64,000 nt of DNA, from positions 583,501 through 647,500 of the forward strand of contig CP107220.1 of NCBI GenBank assembly GCA_025757685.1. The letters run 5' to 3'. Below, piece after piece: positions 51,890 to 60,061 of this stretch; position 1 is the first letter of the stretch, and each line of letters begins with the position of its first letter. The position numbers and the translations under genes are program-made. Below the pieces are notes generated by a model. That model saw only the letters and a program-made list of their open reading frames with translations, was not told where the DNA came from and did not search any database. This stretch comes from Oscillospiraceae bacterium (GTDB lineage Bacteria > Bacillota > Clostridia > Oscillospirales > Acutalibacteraceae).

Positions 51890-51930
51890 AAAAAATGCTT
51901 CTGTTACCTTGGTGACAGGAGCTTTTTTAT
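51890..51930 (+). terminator. Terminator after rplS
   Basis: GCTTCTGTTACC pairs with GGTGACAGGAGC with one mismatch, flanked by A- and T-runs. Confidence 0.9.
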
Positions 51931-51959
51931 TTGCCTTTTTCCGCGGTGTATGGTAAACT
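51931..51959 (+). promoter_or_regulatory. Promoter of rbgA-rnhB-yraN
   Basis: TTGCCT (51931-51936), 17 bp, TAAACT (51954-51959), immediately after the rplS terminator. Confidence 0.75.
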
Positions 51960-51989
51960 GGGGGCAGTAAGTAAGGATAGGTAAAGACA

Positions 51990-52856
51990 ATGGCTGATTT
52001 TCAAAAACAAAAGGTACAGTGGTTCCCGGGCCACATGGCAAAGACTCGGCGCCAGATCAAGGAAATGCTGCCTCTGGTGGACGGGGTGGTGGAGCTGCTG
52101 GACGCCCGCGTGCCGTATAGCTCCGCCAACCCGGAGTTAGACACCTTGGTGCGGGGCAAGCCCCGGATCGTGCTGCTGAATAAATGCGATGTGGCAGACC
52201 CGGCGGCCACCAAGCGCTGGATTGCTGCCTTTGAGGCGCAGGGCAAAACTGCCCTGGCAGTGGATTGCCGCAGCGGCAAGGGACTGTCTGCCTTTTTGCC
52301 CACGGTGCAGCAGGTGCTGAAAAAGACCATTGAGAAGAATACCCAGCGAGGTATGGCCGGCAAGCCACTGCGGCTGATGGTGGTGGGTATTCCCAACACC
52401 GGCAAAAGCTCCTTTATCAACCGTATGGCCGGTAAAAACCGCGCCAAGGTGGCCGACAAGGCCGGTGTCACCCGGCAAAATCAGTGGTTCGCTGTGGGCG
52501 GCGGCATTGAGCTGCTGGACACCCCCGGCGTGCTGTGGCCAAAGTTTGACGATCCGGAAGTAGGGGATCGGCTGGCGTTTATCGGCTCTGTAAAAGATGA
52601 AGTAACAGACCTGGAGACCTTGACCTGCCGTTTGCTGGAGGTACTGGGGCGCACCAGACCGCAGGCCATTATCCAGCGGTACGGCATTGAGGTGGACGAG
52701 TATATGCAGGGCTGGGAAATACTGGAAGCCATCGGCCGCAAGCGCGGCTTTTTAATGCGGGGCGGCGAGATCGACTATAACCGGTCCGCAGTGATTGTGG
52801 CGGATGAATTTAGAGGAGGAAAGCTGGGGCGAATGACCCTGGAACTGCCGGAATGA
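51990..52856 (+). CDS. rbgA: Ribosome biogenesis GTPase RbgA (YlqF)
   Basis: Circularly permuted GTPase needed for late assembly of the 50S subunit. The motif order confirms permutation: WFPGHMAKTRRQI at the N-terminus, G4 LLNKCDVAD (about residue 62) before G1 GIPNTGKSSF (about residue 132) and G3 DTPGVLWPKF. At 288 residues it is the usual length. The order rplS-rbgA-rnhB-yraN is the classical Firmicute order. It overlaps rnhB by 4 bases. Confidence 0.95.
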   Translation: MADFQKQKVQWFPGHMAKTRRQIKEMLPLVDGVVELLDARVPYSSANPELDTLVRGKPRIVLLNKCDVADPAATKRWIAAFEAQGKTALAVDCRSGKGLSAFLPTVQQVLKKTIEKNTQRGMAGKPLRLMVVGIPNTGKSSFINRMAGKNRAKVADKAGVTRQNQWFAVGGGIELLDTPGVLWPKFDDPEVGDRLAFIGSVKDEVTDLETLTCRLLEVLGRTRPQAIIQRYGIEVDEYMQGWEILEAIGRKRGFLMRGGEIDYNRSAVIVADEFRGGKLGRMTLELPE

Positions 52857-53458
52857 TGGAATGGACAGCATTTGAAGATCAGGCCCGCGCAGAGGGCTAC
52901 ACCTGCATCTGTGGTATTGATGAAGCCGGGCGAGGTCCTTTGGCAGGTCCGGTGTACGCGGCGGCGGTGGTGCTCCGCCCGGGGCAGGTGATTGAGGGGG
53001 TCAACGACTCCAAAAAGCTCAGCGAAAAAAAGCGGGAGGCCCTGTTTGACACCATTTGCAGCCAGTGCGCCGCCTATGGGATCGGCTCTGCCACAGAAAA
53101 AGAAATTGATGAAATCAATATTCTCAACGCCACTTACCTTGCCATGCAGCGGGCGGTAGCCGCCCTGCCGGTGCAGCCGGACTGCGCTTTGGTAGACGGC
53201 AACCGTGCCCCTGACTTGCCCTTGGAGGTGCGCACGATCATTAAGGGCGACGCCCAAAGCGCCAGCATTGCGGCAGCGTCTATTTTGGCTAAGGTCAGCC
53301 GGGATCGCTATATGCTGCAAATGGCGGAGAAATACCCGCAATACGCTTTTGAAAAGCACAAGGGCTACGGCACCAAGCTGCATTATGAACGGCTGGAGCA
53401 GTACGGGATCAGCCCCATTCACCGGCTGTCGTTCCTGAAGAAATGGATGAACCGATGA
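52853..53458 (+). CDS. rnhB: Ribonuclease HII
   Basis: Removes misincorporated ribonucleotides and RNA primers from DNA. The catalytic DEAGRG motif (Asp23, Glu24) begins GIDEAGRGPLAGPV; VDGNRAPDLP and the later KVSRDRYM segment carry the other acidic and basic residues. 201 residues. It begins at overlapping ATG codons (52853, 52856) on the rbgA stop and its own stop overlaps the yraN start. Confidence 0.95.
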   Translation: MMEWTAFEDQARAEGYTCICGIDEAGRGPLAGPVYAAAVVLRPGQVIEGVNDSKKLSEKKREALFDTICSQCAAYGIGSATEKEIDEINILNATYLAMQRAVAALPVQPDCALVDGNRAPDLPLEVRTIIKGDAQSASIAAASILAKVSRDRYMLQMAEKYPQYAFEKHKGYGTKLHYERLEQYGISPIHRLSFLKKWMNR

Positions 53459-53817
53459 TCCGGCCGGAATACTACGGCAAGTACGGCGAGCTGGAGGCTG
53501 CCCGGTACTTGCAAAAGCAGGGCTATAAGCTGTATGATGTGAACTACCGCTGCCGTTTTGGCGAGATCGACCTGATATGTACCAAGGGGCGGTATTTGGT
53601 GTTTGTGGAGGTCAAAACCCGCAGTCAGGGCGCCATTGCCGACCCGGCGGAATTCGTGGACCAATACAAGCAGGAGCGGATCATTCAAACCGCCAAGCTG
53701 TTTTTGGCCCAAAATCCAACGAAAAAGCAGCCCAGATTTGATGTAATTGAAGTGTTTTTACAAAAGGACGGCACAAAATCCGTAAAACACCTTGAAAATG
53801 CCTTTGCATTGGTATAA
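53455..53817 (+). CDS. YraN/UPF0102 family endonuclease-like protein
   Basis: A 120-residue protein of the UPF0102 family with a PD-(D/E)xK nuclease-like core: GEIDLIC and FVEVKTRSQG correspond to the acidic and D/ExK positions. Its role is not settled, though it is conserved beside rnhB in many bacteria. The ATG at 53455 overlaps the rnhB stop; an in-frame ATG at 53443 would give four more residues. Normal length. Confidence 0.88.
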   Translation: MIRPEYYGKYGELEAARYLQKQGYKLYDVNYRCRFGEIDLICTKGRYLVFVEVKTRSQGAIADPAEFVDQYKQERIIQTAKLFLAQNPTKKQPRFDVIEVFLQKDGTKSVKHLENAFALV

Positions 53818-53820
53818 AAT
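53792..53820 (+). promoter_or_regulatory. Candidate thrC promoter inside the yraN 3' end
   Basis: TTGAAA (53792-53797), 17 bp, TAAAAT (53815-53820), about 50 bp before the thrC start. No T-box or riboswitch is visible in the short leader. Confidence 0.6.
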
Positions 53821-53870
53821 ATTCTGCAAGAAAAACGAAATCACAACCCCCAACGAATAGGAGAGCGTGT

Positions 53871-55367
53871 ATGCTATATACTTCAACAAGAAACAACAAG
53901 ATCCGTGTAACCGCTGCCCAGGCCATTGCCCAGGGAATCAGCGAGGAGGGCGGCCTGTTTGTGCCGGTGGAACTGCCGCATTTTTCTATGGACACGGTAC
54001 GGGAAATGATGGAGATGTCCTACATTGACCGGGCCAAGACCGTGCTGCGCACCTTCCTGACGGACTTTTCCGACGAGGAGCTGAATTACTGCGTAGAGGG
54101 TGCTTACCGGGCAGATAAGTTTTCCAGCCCCGCCGTGGCACCCACGGTGAATATCGGCGGCAAGGAGAATATCTTAGAGCTGTGGCACGGTCCCACCTGT
54201 GCCTTTAAGGATATGGCGCTTCAGCTGCTGCCGTATCTGATGACCGTATCTGCCAAAAAGACCGCTGAGGGCAAGACCATTGTGATCCTGGTGGCCACCT
54301 CCGGCGATACCGGCAAGGCGGCGTTAGAGGGCTTTAAGGATGTTGACAAGACCAAGATTCTGGTGTTTTACCCGGTGGACGGCGTGTCTCCCATGCAGAA
54401 GCTGCAAATGACCACCCAGGAGGGTGAGAATGTGGCAGTCTGCGCCATTCACGGCAATTTTGACGACGCCCAGAGCGCCGTTAAGTCTATCTTTACCAAT
54501 GACGAAATCAAGGCGGAGTTGGCAAAGAAGAATATGATGTTCTCTTCTGCCAATTCGATTAACTGGGGCCGTCTGGTGCCGCAGATTGTCTATTACTTCT
54601 CCGCTTATGCGGATCTGTGCAAAATGGGTCAGCTGCAAGTAGGCGAGCCCATGAATGTGGTGGTGCCCACCGGCAACTTCGGCAACATTTTGGCCGGGTA
54701 TTATGCCAAGCACATGGGCCTGCCAATTCAGACCATGGTTTGCGCGTCCAATACCAACAATGTACTGACTGATTTCCTGAAAACCGGCACTTATGACCGG
54801 AACCGGGACTTTTACGCCACCACTTCTCCCTCTATGGATATTCTCATTAGCTCCAATCTGGAGCGGCTGCTGTACCATATGAGCGGCGAGAGCGACGCTG
54901 CCGTGCGCGGCTGGATGACCCAGCTGGCGGAGAACGGAAAATACACGGTAGAGCCGGAAGTGATGGCAAAGATCCAAAATGAGTTTGCCGCCGGTTACTG
55001 TGATGAGGCCGCTGTGGCGGATACCATTCACAAGACTTATACCGATCAGAATTACCTGTGCGACACCCACACCGCCGTGGCTGTAAAGGTGTACCGGGAC
55101 TATGTAGCCCAGACCGGCGACGATCTGCCTACGGTGATTGATTCCACCGCCTCTCCTTACAAGTTCTCCAAGAGCGTGCTCACTGCCGTGCTGGAGGGCA
55201 AAACCCCGCAGCTGGATGAGTTCGATATGGTAGAGGAACTGCACCGGGTCACCGGCGCTGCCGTACCGGCGCCCTTGGCTGCATTAAAGGATAAGGCCGT
55301 GCGCTTTACCCAGGTATGTGACCGGGAGAATATGAGCCAGATGGTTTTTCAGCTGCTGAACCTGTAA
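53871..55367 (+). CDS. thrC: Threonine synthase
   Basis: PLP enzyme making threonine from O-phosphohomoserine. The long (498-residue) type: N-terminal YTSTRNNKIRVTAAQAIAQGISEEGGLFVP, PLP lysine in HGPTCAFKDMALQLL (Lys113), phosphate-binding VPTGNFGNILAGYYAKHMG. GGAGAG lies nine bases upstream of the ATG. It stands alone, without hom or thrB beside it, and ends in a terminator shared with the opposite-strand DUF1540 gene. Confidence 0.95.
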   Translation: MLYTSTRNNKIRVTAAQAIAQGISEEGGLFVPVELPHFSMDTVREMMEMSYIDRAKTVLRTFLTDFSDEELNYCVEGAYRADKFSSPAVAPTVNIGGKENILELWHGPTCAFKDMALQLLPYLMTVSAKKTAEGKTIVILVATSGDTGKAALEGFKDVDKTKILVFYPVDGVSPMQKLQMTTQEGENVAVCAIHGNFDDAQSAVKSIFTNDEIKAELAKKNMMFSSANSINWGRLVPQIVYYFSAYADLCKMGQLQVGEPMNVVVPTGNFGNILAGYYAKHMGLPIQTMVCASNTNNVLTDFLKTGTYDRNRDFYATTSPSMDILISSNLERLLYHMSGESDAAVRGWMTQLAENGKYTVEPEVMAKIQNEFAAGYCDEAAVADTIHKTYTDQNYLCDTHTAVAVKVYRDYVAQTGDDLPTVIDSTASPYKFSKSVLTAVLEGKTPQLDEFDMVEELHRVTGAAVPAPLAALKDKAVRFTQVCDRENMSQMVFQLLNL

Positions 55368-55378
55368 CAGAACAAAAA

Positions 55379-55415
55379 GAGGGCAGGATATCCTAAGATG
55401 ATACCCTGCCTTTTT
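55379..55415. terminator. Bidirectional terminator between thrC and the DUF1540 gene
   Basis: GGGCAGGATATC (55381-55392) pairs with GATACCCTGCC (55400-55410) with one mismatch and has T-runs on both strands. Confidence 0.88.
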
Positions 55416-55431
55416 CGTCTTTTTCGTCTTT

Positions 55432-55599
55432 TTACTTACAAGAACAGCCGTCGCAGCACTGGAAGGTCTCGCACGCGGTGTCCGTAGAGGTCTTCGCGTT
55501 TTGCGTGCCCACCTGAATATGACCAGCGGTGCAGCAGTCGGAGCCATCGTGGTACTTGCAGTTCTTGACTTCACAGGAAATGCCTTTGATCTCGTCCAT
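55432..55599 (-). CDS. DUF1540 cysteine-rich small protein
   Basis: A 55-residue protein starting at 55599 with GGGAG upstream. Nine cysteines are arranged as CEVKNCKYHDGSDCC in the first half and CETFQCCDGCSCK at the end, the DUF1540 pattern found widely in Clostridia and thought to bind zinc; some relatives are associated with spores. The frame is open far upstream but the start at 55599 fits the ribosome site and the family N-terminus. Function is unknown. Confidence 0.85.
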   Translation of the reverse strand: MDEIKGISCEVKNCKYHDGSDCCTAGHIQVGTQNAKTSTDTACETFQCCDGCSCK

Positions 55600-55665
55600 T
55601 TTTTTCACTCCCTTCCCGCATAGTTTGTGCAGGTGCGGGTATTTTATACGGAAAAGAGGTGCCTT

Positions 55666-56352
55666 ATGGCGCTGTATGCCATTGCTGATACCCATTTGTC
55701 CTTTGGCACGGACAAGCCCATGGACAGCTTTCCCGGCTGGAGCGATTATACCGCTCGCTTGGCGGCCAATTGGCGCCATTTGGTGGAACCGCAGGATACG
55801 GTGGTGATCGCCGGGGACATTAGCTGGGCCATGAAATTCTCGGAATGTACGGCAGATTTTGCCTTTTTGAATGATCTGCCCGGGCAAAAAATCTTGCTTA
55901 AGGGCAATCATGACTATTGGTGGAACACCAAGCGCAAAATGGATCTGTATTTGCAGGAAAATCATTTTGATACTTTACAGATTTTGCATAATCAGGCGAT
56001 CCCTTACGGCGATGTGGCTTTGTGCGGCAGCCGGGGCTGGTTCTTTGAGGACACACCGGAGGCCCAGGACGAGAAAGTGCTGGCCAGGGAAGTCGGGCGT
56101 ATTCGTATGTCGTTGGAGGCGGCAGGGGACAGAGAAAAGATCGTTTTTCTTCATTATCCGCCGGTGACCACCGGGAATGCCTGCGCCCCGATCGTAGAAT
56201 TGTTGCAGCAGTACGGCGTGCAAAAGTGCTACTACGGCCATTTGCACGGCGCAGCCGCTCGGTTTGCTTTTGAGGGGGAGTATCAAGGCATTGATTTTCG
56301 CCTGATCTCTGCCGATCATCTGGCGTTTACCCCCTTATTTATCTGCAAATGA
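55666..56352 (+). CDS. Metallophosphoesterase
   Basis: A 228-residue calcineurin-like phosphoesterase. Metal-binding motifs in order: ADTHLSF (Asp, His), VIAGDISWAM (Asp), LKGNHDYWW (Asn, His), LHYPPV (His) and YGHLHGA (two His). It is a stand-alone cytosolic enzyme; substrates of this family range from cyclic nucleotides to phosphoproteins. The ATG at 55666 has AAGAGGT seven bases upstream; the longer frame upstream has no such site. Confidence 0.85.
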   Translation: MALYAIADTHLSFGTDKPMDSFPGWSDYTARLAANWRHLVEPQDTVVIAGDISWAMKFSECTADFAFLNDLPGQKILLKGNHDYWWNTKRKMDLYLQENHFDTLQILHNQAIPYGDVALCGSRGWFFEDTPEAQDEKVLAREVGRIRMSLEAAGDREKIVFLHYPPVTTGNACAPIVELLQQYGVQKCYYGHLHGAAARFAFEGEYQGIDFRLISADHLAFTPLFICK

Positions 56353-56382
56353 GCAGAAAAGCCAAATAATATAAATACTTGC

Positions 56383-56411
56383 TTGAAATTAAGAAATAGA
56401 TATGTTATAAT
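56383..56411 (+). promoter_or_regulatory. tig promoter
   Basis: TTGAAA (56383-56388), 17 bp, TATAAT (56406-56411), 44 bp before the start codon. Confidence 0.82.
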
Positions 56412-56454
56412 GCCAAATCGGTGATATTAGATAAATTTTGAGGAGGTCAAAGCA

Positions 56455-57885
56455 ATGGCACTGAAATCATCCAATAAAGTGGACACCAATGTTTATGAAA
56501 TCGAGGTTACCGTTGCCCCTGAGGAATTTACTCAGGCTTGCAAGGACGCATATTTGAAGCGCAGAAAATCTATCCAACTGCCCGGCTTCAGAAAGGGCAA
56601 GGCTACCCAGGGTATGATCGAAAAGCTCTACGGTGAGGGCTTCTTCTATGAGGACGCACTGGAGATCGTGTATCCCGCAGTTGTTACGGCTGCCATTGAG
56701 GAGGCCGGTCTGCGTACGGTGGACTCTCCCGCCGAGCTGGATGTTAAGACCATCAGCAAGTCCGAGGGCGTGGATATGACCATGAAGGTCACTGTGTACC
56801 CGGAGGTCAAGCTGGGCCAGTATAAAGGCCTGGAGGCTGTGCAGCTGCCCACAGAGGCAGACGATGAGGATGTGGCCAACGAGCTGACCAACATGCTGGA
56901 CAGAAACAGCCGACTGGTGACTGTTGAGGACCGTGCTGCCGAGATGGGCGACACTGCAGAGATCGACTTTGAGGGCTTTGTGGACGGCGTTGCATTTGAC
57001 GGCGGCAAAGGCGAGAACTATCCCCTGGAGCTGGGCTCCGGTTCCTTTATCCCCGGCTTTGAGGAGCAGGTAGCCGGTCACAAGACCGAGGAAGCATTTG
57101 ATGTGAATGTAACTTTCCCGGAGGAGTACCAGGCAGAGAATCTGGCCGGTAAAGACGCTGTGTTTAAGGTGAAGATCCACGAGATCAAGACCAAGGAAGT
57201 ACCGGCACTGGACGACGAGTTTGCCAAGGACGTGTCCGAGTTTGACACTCTGGACGAGTTGAAAGCCGACCTGAAGAAGCAGCTTAGCGAGAAAAAGGCG
57301 GAGGAAGCCCGTCGCGATCTGGAGAACCAGCTGCTGGAGCAGGCCATCGACGGTATGGAAGCCGAGATCCCGGAAGTGATGTTCACCAAGCGCGCCGACG
57401 AGATGATCAACGACTATGCTTACCGCTTGCAGGCCCAGGGCATTGACTTGCAGACCTACTTGCAGTACATGGGTCAGGATATGGACGCATTCCGCGCTAC
57501 CTTTAAGGACGGCGCCGAGAAGCAGGTTAAGGCTTCTTTGGTACTGGAAGCCATCGTGGCTGCTGAGAAGCTGGAAGCCACAGAGGACGAGATCAACGCC
57601 GAGATCGACAAGCTGGCCCAGCAGTATGGTATGGAAGCGGAGCAGATCAAGAAGGCTGTACCGGCTGACCAGATCGCTGCCGATGTAACCACCAAGAAGG
57701 CACTGGATCTGATCGTGGACAGCGCCAAGTTGGTAGCGAAGAAAGCGGAAAAGAAGGCCGCCAAGAAGTCCACTGCCAAGAAGGCAGACGACAAAAAGGC
57801 AGAGAAGAAGCCCGCTGCCAAAAAGACTGCCGCTAAGAAGCCCGCTGCCAAGAAAACCGCCAAGAAAGAGGAGGACGCCGAGTAA
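56455..57885 (+). CDS. tig: Trigger factor, with histone H1-like Lys/Ala tail
   Basis: Ribosome-associated chaperone and peptidyl-prolyl isomerase. N-terminal ribosome-binding domain with the GFRKGKATQ signature (about residues 44-52), FKBP-type PPIase domain (about 150-240, DTAEIDFEGFVDGVAF) and the helical C-terminal domain. The last 50 or so residues are an added run of KKA, KKS and PAAKK repeats, very basic, ending EEDAE; ordinary trigger factors of about 430 residues lack it. It heads the proteostasis cluster. GGAGG lies nine bases before the ATG. Confidence 0.95.
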   Translation: MALKSSNKVDTNVYEIEVTVAPEEFTQACKDAYLKRRKSIQLPGFRKGKATQGMIEKLYGEGFFYEDALEIVYPAVVTAAIEEAGLRTVDSPAELDVKTISKSEGVDMTMKVTVYPEVKLGQYKGLEAVQLPTEADDEDVANELTNMLDRNSRLVTVEDRAAEMGDTAEIDFEGFVDGVAFDGGKGENYPLELGSGSFIPGFEEQVAGHKTEEAFDVNVTFPEEYQAENLAGKDAVFKVKIHEIKTKEVPALDDEFAKDVSEFDTLDELKADLKKQLSEKKAEEARRDLENQLLEQAIDGMEAEIPEVMFTKRADEMINDYAYRLQAQGIDLQTYLQYMGQDMDAFRATFKDGAEKQVKASLVLEAIVAAEKLEATEDEINAEIDKLAQQYGMEAEQIKKAVPADQIAADVTTKKALDLIVDSAKLVAKKAEKKAAKKSTAKKADDKKAEKKPAAKKTAAKKPAAKKTAKKEEDAE

Positions 57886-57914
57886 TTCGGCGCATGCCTT
57901 TGAATGAATAAGCA

Positions 57915-57946
57915 AAACACGGTCTATATTATAACAGACCGTGTTT
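57915..57946 (+). terminator. Hairpin terminator-like element between tig and clpP
   Basis: Perfect 11-bp stem AAACACGGTCT (57915-57925) / AGACCGTGTTT (57936-57946) with a 10-nt AT-rich loop; only three T end the stem, so termination is probably partial. Confidence 0.6.
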
Positions 57947-57978
57947 CCGCATAAACTGAGTTTAAGGAAAGTGATTTT

Positions 57979-58569
57979 ATGGCTTTAGTCCCTTATGTTG
58001 TAGAGCAGACCGGCGCCGGCGAGCGCTCCATGGATATTTATTCCCGGCTGCTCAGTGACCGTATTATTGTGCTCTCTGACCAGGTGAACGACACCACCGC
58101 TTCTTTGGTGGTGGCCCAGCTGCTGTTTTTGGAGAGCCAGGACAGTGAGAAAGACATCAGCCTGTATATCAACAGCCCCGGCGGCTCCGTAACTGCCGGT
58201 CTGGCGATTTACGACACGATGAATTATATCAAGTGCGATGTGTCCACCATCTGTGTGGGTATGGCCGCCAGCATGGGTGCGTTCTTGCTTTCCAGCGGCG
58301 CCAAGGGCAAGCGCATTGCACTGCCCAACAGTGAAATACTCATTCACCAGCCCTTGATCGGCGGCAATGGCCTGACCGGTCAGGCGACAGATATTGAATT
58401 GGCTGCCAAGAACTTGGTGCGCACCAAGGAACGACTCAATGAAATTCTTGCCAAGAATACCGGCAAGAGCTATGAGCAGATTGTGCAGGACACAGACCGA
58501 GATAACAGCATGACCGCACAGGAAGCGCTGGCGTACGGCCTGGTGGATAAGGTGATCGACAAGAGATAA
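57979..58569 (+). CDS. clpP: ATP-dependent Clp protease proteolytic subunit ClpP
   Basis: Serine protease that forms the 14-mer chamber fed by ClpX or ClpC. Triad residues: Ser98 (GMAASMGAF), His123 (EILIHQPLIGG) and an Asp near 171-173; NSPGGSVTAGLAIYDTM forms the oxyanion region. 196 residues, normal. AAGGAAAG precedes the ATG. No in-frame stop or deletion. Confidence 0.96.
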   Translation: MALVPYVVEQTGAGERSMDIYSRLLSDRIIVLSDQVNDTTASLVVAQLLFLESQDSEKDISLYINSPGGSVTAGLAIYDTMNYIKCDVSTICVGMAASMGAFLLSSGAKGKRIALPNSEILIHQPLIGGNGLTGQATDIELAAKNLVRTKERLNEILAKNTGKSYEQIVQDTDRDNSMTAQEALAYGLVDKVIDKR

Positions 58570-58576
58570 CACGGTT

Positions 58577-58612
58577 AGACGGACGGATGGCAGCATCCGT
58601 CCTGTCTTTCTA
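58577..58612 (+). terminator. Attenuator-like hairpin between clpP and clpX
   Basis: AGAC-GGACGGATG with CATCCGTCC-T-GTCT around a GCAG loop, followed by a broken T-rich tract (TTCTATTTT). It ends about 10 bases before the clpX ribosome site and may tune the clpP:clpX ratio. Confidence 0.6.
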
Positions 58613-58635
58613 TTTTGGATTTGGAGTGTGCATAC

Positions 58636-59922
58636 ATGGCACGAGATGACAATTACAATCGTATGACCCGGTGCTCCTTCTGCGGCAAGTCAGAGGCAAT
58701 GGTTCACAAGCTGATTGAGGGTCCGGGCGTATTTATCTGTGACGAGTGTATTCGCCTTTGCAACGACTTGATCCAGAGCACCGAATTGGCGGACGCCCCC
58801 GGTAAGCAGGGGGAGGACGGCGATATGGTGCTGCCCAAGCCGGCAGAGATCAAGGCCCAGCTGGACGCCTATGTGATCGGCCAGGACGAGGCAAAAAAAG
58901 CGCTGTCCGTTGCAGTATATAACCACTATAAGCGTATTTTCAGTACCCAAAAGGACGATGTGGAGCTGCAAAAGAGCAATATCTTGCTGATGGGTCCCAC
59001 CGGCGTGGGCAAAACTATGCTGGCCCAGACCCTGGCAAAGATCCTGAATGTTCCCTTTGCCATTGCAGACGCCACCACCCTGACCGAGGCCGGGTATGTG
59101 GGCGAGGACGTAGAAAATATTTTGCTGCGCTTGATCCAGGCGGCGGACTTTGATGTGGAACGCGCCGAACGGGGCATTATCTATGTGGACGAGATTGACA
59201 AAATCAGCCGCAAGAGTGAGAACCGCTCCATTACCCGTGATGTAAGCGGCGAAGGTGTGCAGCAGGCGCTGCTGAAGATTTTGGAGGGAACAGTGTCCAA
59301 TGTTCCCCCCGGCGGCGGGCGCAAGCACCCCCAGCAGGAGTTTATTCAGATTGATACGACGAACATTCTCTTTATCTGCGGCGGTGCCTTTGACGGCATC
59401 GAAAAAATCATTGAGAAGCGGATCGGTGGCAAGTCTATGGGCTTTGGCGCGGATATTCAAGCGGAAGATGTGGACGAAAACCGCGTGATGGAGCGGGTAG
59501 AGCAGCACGATCTGGTGAAGTATGGGCTGATTCCGGAACTGATTGGGCGTATTCCCGTGATCGCCGTCTTAGAGAATTTGGATAAACCGGCATTGATCCG
59601 CATTATGACGGAGCCGAAGAATTCCATCGTGAAGCAGTATACCCGTATGTTCCAAATGGACGGGGTGCAGCTGGAGTTCCAGCCGGAGGCGCTGGCGGCT
59701 ATGGCGGATGTGACCCTGGAGCGCAAAACCGGTGCCCGCGGTCTGCGCAGTGTGTTTGAGACGACCTTAAAGGAACTGATGTTCCAGATCCCCAGCGACA
59801 GCACGGTGGAGAAGGTGACCATTACCCCGGAGACGGTGCGCAGCGGTGCAGAACCGATCATTTTGCGCAATCCCAAGAAGGAGAGCCACGACCTAACGGC
59901 CGGTGCTCTAAAGAACGCATAA
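58636..59922 (+). CDS. clpX: ATP-dependent Clp protease ATP-binding subunit ClpX
   Basis: AAA+ unfoldase delivering substrates to ClpP. The N-terminal C4 zinc-binding domain (CSFC at 13-16 and CDEC near 35-38), Walker A GPTGVGKT, Walker B YVDEIDK, the GAFDGIEK pore-region block and the sensor-2 region GARGLRS are all visible; 428 residues. The ATG at 58636 has GGAG nine bases upstream; an upstream in-frame TTG is too near that site. Confidence 0.96.
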   Translation: MARDDNYNRMTRCSFCGKSEAMVHKLIEGPGVFICDECIRLCNDLIQSTELADAPGKQGEDGDMVLPKPAEIKAQLDAYVIGQDEAKKALSVAVYNHYKRIFSTQKDDVELQKSNILLMGPTGVGKTMLAQTLAKILNVPFAIADATTLTEAGYVGEDVENILLRLIQAADFDVERAERGIIYVDEIDKISRKSENRSITRDVSGEGVQQALLKILEGTVSNVPPGGGRKHPQQEFIQIDTTNILFICGGAFDGIEKIIEKRIGGKSMGFGADIQAEDVDENRVMERVEQHDLVKYGLIPELIGRIPVIAVLENLDKPALIRIMTEPKNSIVKQYTRMFQMDGVQLEFQPEALAAMADVTLERKTGARGLRSVFETTLKELMFQIPSDSTVEKVTITPETVRSGAEPIILRNPKKESHDLTAGALKNA

Positions 59923-59928
59923 GCAAAG

Positions 59929-59964
59929 GAGTGCAGTGCGCAGCAGCGTATTGCGCTCTTTTTT
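59929..59964 (+). terminator. Terminator after clpX
   Basis: GAGTGCA (59929-59935) pairs with TGCGCTC (59952-59958) with one G-T pair, followed by a T-run. Confidence 0.75.
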
Positions 59965-59974
59965 CCTTTACAGG

Positions 59975-60003
59975 TTGCCTTTTTATATATTTTATTATAT
60001 AAT
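59975..60003 (+). promoter_or_regulatory. lon promoter
   Basis: TTGCCT (59975-59980), 17 bp AT-rich spacer, TATAAT (59998-60003). No CIRCE or CtsR-box was recognised. Confidence 0.8.
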
Positions 60004-60061
60004 ACTGCGTAGCGATTTTTTTCTGCTTATGATTTTTTGAATGTAGAAGTAGGTTTTATAG

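Noticed and set aside
53818..53870. T-box or riboswitch upstream of thrC
   Set aside because: Only about 50 nt of leader, without a T-box core motif or a paired terminator.
56467..57915. 482-codon minus-strand frame opposite tig
   Set aside because: Leu/Gly-rich product mirroring the repetitive Lys/Ala tail and biased codons of trigger factor; no independent support.
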